From: an uncultured Eubacterium sp.
Lineage (GTDB): Bacteria; Bacillota; Clostridia; Lachnospirales; Lachnospiraceae
NCBI GenBank assembly: GCA_910586445.1
Contig: CAJUHV010000020.1
Location: forward strand, 29,439 to 54,051
Reading direction: 5' to 3'
Length of the DNA stretch: 24,613 bases
Positions 21,713 to 24,613 of the stretch are shown here, piece after piece. The notes beneath the pieces were generated by a model, which had not been told where the DNA came from, ran no database searches, and saw only the letters and a program-made list of their open reading frames with translations. Within the stretch, counting starts at the first letter, position 1. Each line of letters starts with the position of its first letter. Both the position numbers and the translations under genes were made by a program.

Positions 21713-23002
21713 ATGGGACATTTGACAACGAGAGATGCATATAAAAATCTGGAGGAACGTATCAACTGGTTTACGCAGGGGGCACCGCCGTCGGATTCGC
21801 TTTATAAAATCCTGCAGGTATTGTATACAGAAAAAGAAGCAAAATGGGCTGCACTGCTCCCGGTACGGCCGTTTACACTGAAGAAGGCTGCAAAAATATG
21901 GGGTACTACAGAAGCAAAGGCGGAGGTGCTTTTAGACCGCCTGTGTGGGAAGGCACTGCTGGTAGATTCTGAATATCATGGGCAGCGGCAGTTTGTTATG
22001 CCTCCGCCTATGGCAGGATTTATTGAATTTGCGCTGATGCGTACCCGCGGGGATATTGACCAGAAATATTTAAGTGAACTGTATTATCAATATTTAAATG
22101 TCGAAGAGGATTTTATTAAGGATCTGTTTTTTGCCACTGAAACGAGACTGGGGCGTGTTTTTGTACAAGAGCCGGTACTGGCAAACAGCAAAACAAATCA
22201 TATCTTAGATTATGAAAGCGCTGCTCATATTGTAGAAGAGGCGGAATATATCGGACTGGGTACCTGTTACTGCAGGCATAAAATGTACCATGCCGGTCAT
22301 CCATGTGAAATCAATGCGCCATGGGATGTATGCCTGACATTTGACAATGTCGCGCGCTCCCTTGCAGAGCATGGGGAGTATGCACGTCTGATTTCAAAGG
22401 AAGAGGCAAAGGATGTATTGGAGAGGTCGTACGAGAGTAACTTAGTACAGATTGGTGAAAATGTCAGGGAACATCCGGCATTTATCTGCAACTGCTGCGG
22501 CTGCTGCTGTGAAGCACTGCAGGCAGCGAGAAAATTCAGCCCAATGCAGCCTGTTGCAACGACAAATTATCTTCCAAAAGTATCATTCGAGAAGTGTATC
22601 GGCTGTGGAAAGTGTGCAAAAGTCTGCCCGATTCTGGCAATTGCGGTAAAAGAGGATAAAGAAGGAAAGCGGCGGGCTGTTATTAATACAGAGATCTGCT
22701 TGGGATGCGGCGTATGTGCACGAAACTGTCCTGCCGGCGCAATAGAACTGGAAAAGCGCCCTGTTCAAATTATTACTCCAGTAAACAGTACACATCGGTT
22801 TGTACTGCAGGCAATCGAAAAGGGAACGCTGCAGAATCTTATATTTGATAACCAGGCTTTTGCGAATCACCGGGCTATGGCAGCAGTATTTGGTACAATA
22901 TTAAAACTGCCTCCGCTGAAGCAGGCAATGGCAAGCAGGCAGTTTAAATCCATTTATCTGGACAAGCTGCTGTCTACGCAGAAAAAGAGCAAGTCTGACT
23001 GA
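21713..23002 (+). CDS. Fe-S cluster protein with winged-helix N-terminus and two 4Fe-4S ferredoxin motifs
   Basis: 429 residues from ATG 21713, chosen because GAGGAGG lies 9 bases upstream; an in-frame ATG at 21677 has no ribosome site. Residues about 30-95 look like a winged helix (KILQVLYTEKEAKWAALLP, TLKKAAKIWGTTEAKAEVLL). The middle carries CYC (185-187), Cys198 and Cys207, then CNCCGCCC (259-266), an unusually dense cysteine cluster. Two classic ferredoxin motifs follow: CIGCGKCAKVCP (295-306) and CLGCGVCARNCP (329-340), each fit for one 4Fe-4S cluster. No signal peptide or membrane segment. Similar proteins in anaerobes are annotated only as 4Fe-4S dicluster proteins; the role may be electron transfer or redox sensing. 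It stands alone after a MITE copy and ends at a long hairpin. Confidence 0.85.
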   Translation: MGHLTTRDAYKNLEERINWFTQGAPPSDSLYKILQVLYTEKEAKWAALLPVRPFTLKKAAKIWGTTEAKAEVLLDRLCGKALLVDSEYHGQRQFVMPPPMAGFIEFALMRTRGDIDQKYLSELYYQYLNVEEDFIKDLFFATETRLGRVFVQEPVLANSKTNHILDYESAAHIVEEAEYIGLGTCYCRHKMYHAGHPCEINAPWDVCLTFDNVARSLAEHGEYARLISKEEAKDVLERSYESNLVQIGENVREHPAFICNCCGCCCEALQAARKFSPMQPVATTNYLPKVSFEKCIGCGKCAKVCPILAIAVKEDKEGKRRAVINTEICLGCGVCARNCPAGAIELEKRPVQIITPVNSTHRFVLQAIEKGTLQNLIFDNQAFANHRAMAAVFGTILKLPPLKQAMASRQFKSIYLDKLLSTQKKSKSD

Positions 23003-23050
23003 AAAAAGTGAGTCTGGTGGAAAAAGCACGATTGTAACTTATAACACCAT

Positions 23051-23152
23051 ATGGGGCTGTCGCAGAAAAGATTGTACATACAAGATATACATTCATTTCA
23101 AGTCAGATACTGCTATATCTTGTATATATTTTTCTTCTTGCGACAGCCCCAT
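23051..23152. terminator. Long inverted repeat between converging genes
   Basis: ATGGGGCTGTCGCA (23051-23064) pairs with TGCGACAGCCCCAT (23139-23152), and pairing continues with bulges through ACAAGATATA, for arms near 39 bases. A further half copy, GGCGACAGCCCCATG, starts at 23158. It can stop transcription from both converging genes. Confidence 0.75.
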
Positions 23153-23184
23153 CTTTTGGCGACAGCCCCATGTTTTGTATGGCT

Positions 23185-24612
23185 TTATTTCTTTTTCTGC
23201 TTAGCAGACAATTGTTTATACTGTGTATTGAAATATTCGGTGTATAATTTGTCGAACTGTTTGTCAAACTGTTTATTGAAGTAATCAAGGAATTCTTTTC
23301 CTAATTCTTCTCCGAATTCTTTCTTGAGCTGTTTTTTAAACTTTGCCCTCAGCTTTGACTTTATTTCTGATTTCAGCTGTTTTTTCAGCTTTGCTTTTGC
23401 TTTCAGCTTTGTTTCAGATTGAAACTGCTTTTTCAGCATTGTCTTTAGCTGTGGTTTCAGCTGTTCCTTCAGACCTGCTTTTAACTGTTGTTTAAACTCT
23501 GTTTTTATCTGTTTTAGGCTGCTGCCGGAGCTGTCTGTCTCACTGCCAGAGCTGTCAGGTTTGTCGGAGTCGTTTGGTTCATTGGATGAATCGTCAGTAG
23601 TATTGCTTTCTGAATTGTGGTCAGTGTCAGTAGCGTCGCTTGGAACGGAAGGCGCTGGTTTAACTGGAGTAACAGGAATGCTTGGTGGTGGTGTTGGTTT
23701 TACAGGCTGTACAGGCTGATAATTTCCCCATCCCCATGGATCAGTATTGCCGGTTGCAGGTACGCTGCTTGTCTGGCGATAAGAACAAACAGAACAATCC
23801 CTATGTTTAATTCCACTCGTATCATATGTTGCACCTACATCGATCACCCAGCCACTGTAGCTGTGAGCTTCGTAACCATCTTTTTCGCTGTTTGTAGTTA
23901 TAGGGCAGTCTTTTGCAGTACATTCGTGCCAATGGTAACTGCTGTTTTGGTTCCAATCTGTGGCTGACCAGCTGTGTTCATGAACACTAGGCGTAGTGTT
24001 ATCTGGATTATCCGAGTCTTCAGTGAACGGGTTCGGGAATGGAACATCACAGTTTACGGTTGCATTTTCGCAACCTGACCGGACTTTCAAGGCAGTATCT
24101 CCCTGCAGTTCATTCCATCTTGACCTAGAGCCGGCAAAGTTTATTTCTATGTTTTTTGGGCAGCCTTGGAATGGTGCAGCGCCCTCTAAAAATTTGATTT
24201 CTTCTATACCGGCAGGAATATGCAGTTTTGCAAGTAAAAGACAATCCGTAAACATACCAAAACTAATATACTTTACTTTTTCCGGCAGAGTTACATCTGT
24301 CAGAACTCTACAACGTGTGAATACATTATCACCTATGTCAACTGCTCCACTGCCAGGCATAAATCTTACACGTGCCATTTCTATACAATCCATGAACGCT
24401 CCGGCACCTATTGATGTAATACTAGATGGAAAATCAATGTATTTGAGGGTTGTGCAGCCTCTAAAAGCATTATCTACAATAATCTTTACACCTTCTGAAA
24501 CACTTGCAGATACTAAGCTTTTGCAGTTTCTAAAAGCGCTGTTTCCAATAGTTTCGACAGTACTAGAGCGTGTTTGAAAAATGCTTTCCGTGAGATGTGC
24601 TTCACACTTGGT
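23185..24612 (-). CDS. BspA-like leucine-rich repeat surface protein, interrupted at its 5' side by a MITE
   Basis: The frame is open from the window edge to the stop at 23185, so it is 5' partial; the first internal ATG is 24393. Repeats of LRR_5 (BspA/Treponema) type begin at once: VETIGNSAFRNCKSLVSASV, IIVDNAFRGCTTLKYIDFPS, SIGAGAFMDC, DIGDNVFTRC. Next comes a Cys/His-rich domain (HSWSATDWNQNSSYHWHEC ... CPI ... RDCSVC) of the kind often found in Clostridia surface proteins, a Pro-rich and Ser/Asp-rich linker, and a Lys-rich helical tail (KAKAKLKKQLKSEIKSKLRA, KQFDKQFDKLY) ending SAKQKKK. Beyond 24562 the frame reads only MITE sequence (coding AHLTESIFQTR), so the original N-terminus, including any signal peptide, is displaced. 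The gene may be inactive or translated from a new start; GGAG lies before ATG 24393. Confidence 0.8.
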   Translation of the reverse strand, partial: TKCEAHLTESIFQTRSSTVETIGNSAFRNCKSLVSASVSEGVKIIVDNAFRGCTTLKYIDFPSSITSIGAGAFMDCIEMARVRFMPGSGAVDIGDNVFTRCRVLTDVTLPEKVKYISFGMFTDCLLLAKLHIPAGIEEIKFLEGAAPFQGCPKNIEINFAGSRSRWNELQGDTALKVRSGCENATVNCDVPFPNPFTEDSDNPDNTTPSVHEHSWSATDWNQNSSYHWHECTAKDCPITTNSEKDGYEAHSYSGWVIDVGATYDTSGIKHRDCSVCSYRQTSSVPATGNTDPWGWGNYQPVQPVKPTPPPSIPVTPVKPAPSVPSDATDTDHNSESNTTDDSSNEPNDSDKPDSSGSETDSSGSSLKQIKTEFKQQLKAGLKEQLKPQLKTMLKKQFQSETKLKAKAKLKKQLKSEIKSKLRAKFKKQLKKEFGEELGKEFLDYFNKQFDKQFDKLYTEYFNTQYKQLSAKQKKK

Positions 24613-24613
24613 G
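24563..24613 (-). mobile_element. MITE-like element, partial at window edge, inside the LRR gene
   Basis: CTAGAGCGTGTTTGAAAAAT followed by GCTTTCCGTGAGATGTGCTT is identical to the left part of the 21490 element (same orientation). The rest lies outside the window. It meets the LRR coding sequence between two repeats, next to codons for TVETIGNSAF. Confidence 0.9.

Overview
The window looks like chromosomal DNA of a low-GC anaerobic Firmicute, most likely a gut Lachnospiraceae or a near relative. This rests on gene content (YaaR, HolB, RicT and a YabB-type methyltransferase in order, an S11 D-Ala-D-Ala carboxypeptidase with a C-terminal anchor, paired GH13 oligo-alpha-glucosidases, a DUF885 protein, a BspA-like LRR surface protein and an AbiEi protein of Clostridia type), strong AGGAGG ribosome binding sites and AT-rich spacers. 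No species is assigned.

Layout. 1-1753 is the 3' part of a glutamate-rich repeat protein. Then come a tRNA-Lys(CTT) and, converging on it, a 36-residue small ORF with a perfect Shine-Dalgarno. An AT-rich stretch of decayed repeats follows. trmB (-) and a dacA-type gene (+) diverge from adjacent promoters. 5346-6265 holds a 56-bp tandem duplication and a cluster of MITE-like elements. An unknown gene (-) diverges from an AbiEi-like antitoxin gene, followed by a diverged AbiEii-like gene; the pair is split by a spacer carrying a MITE fragment. 9150-15176 is a core block: Orn/Lys/Arg decarboxylase, yaaR, holB, ricT, a TrmN6-like gene, a small ORF (-), then rsmI. On the minus strand follow a membrane-anchored DUF885 protein and two GH13 glucosidases separated by a 19-bp minisatellite. 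Last are an Fe-S protein (+) and a BspA-like LRR gene (-) whose upstream part is replaced by another MITE copy at the window edge.

How it fits together. The core block is informational: DNA polymerase clamp loader, a regulatory Fe-S protein linked to RNA processing, and rRNA/tRNA methylation. The glucosidases would split imported malto- and isomalto-oligosaccharides in the cytoplasm. The AbiE pair is a candidate type IV toxin-antitoxin or phage-resistance locus, possibly degenerate.

The strongest non-coding signals are: (1) a modular MITE-like family with 20-bp CTAG-bounded terminal repeats, in at least six places, which supplies the rsmI stop codon, interrupts the LRR gene and may supply a promoter -35; (2) a 34-bp repeat in four copies between holB and ricT, in which every unit carries its own Shine-Dalgarno and ATG; (3) a 19-bp-period array upstream of one glucosidase gene. 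No transposase, CRISPR array or rRNA was seen.
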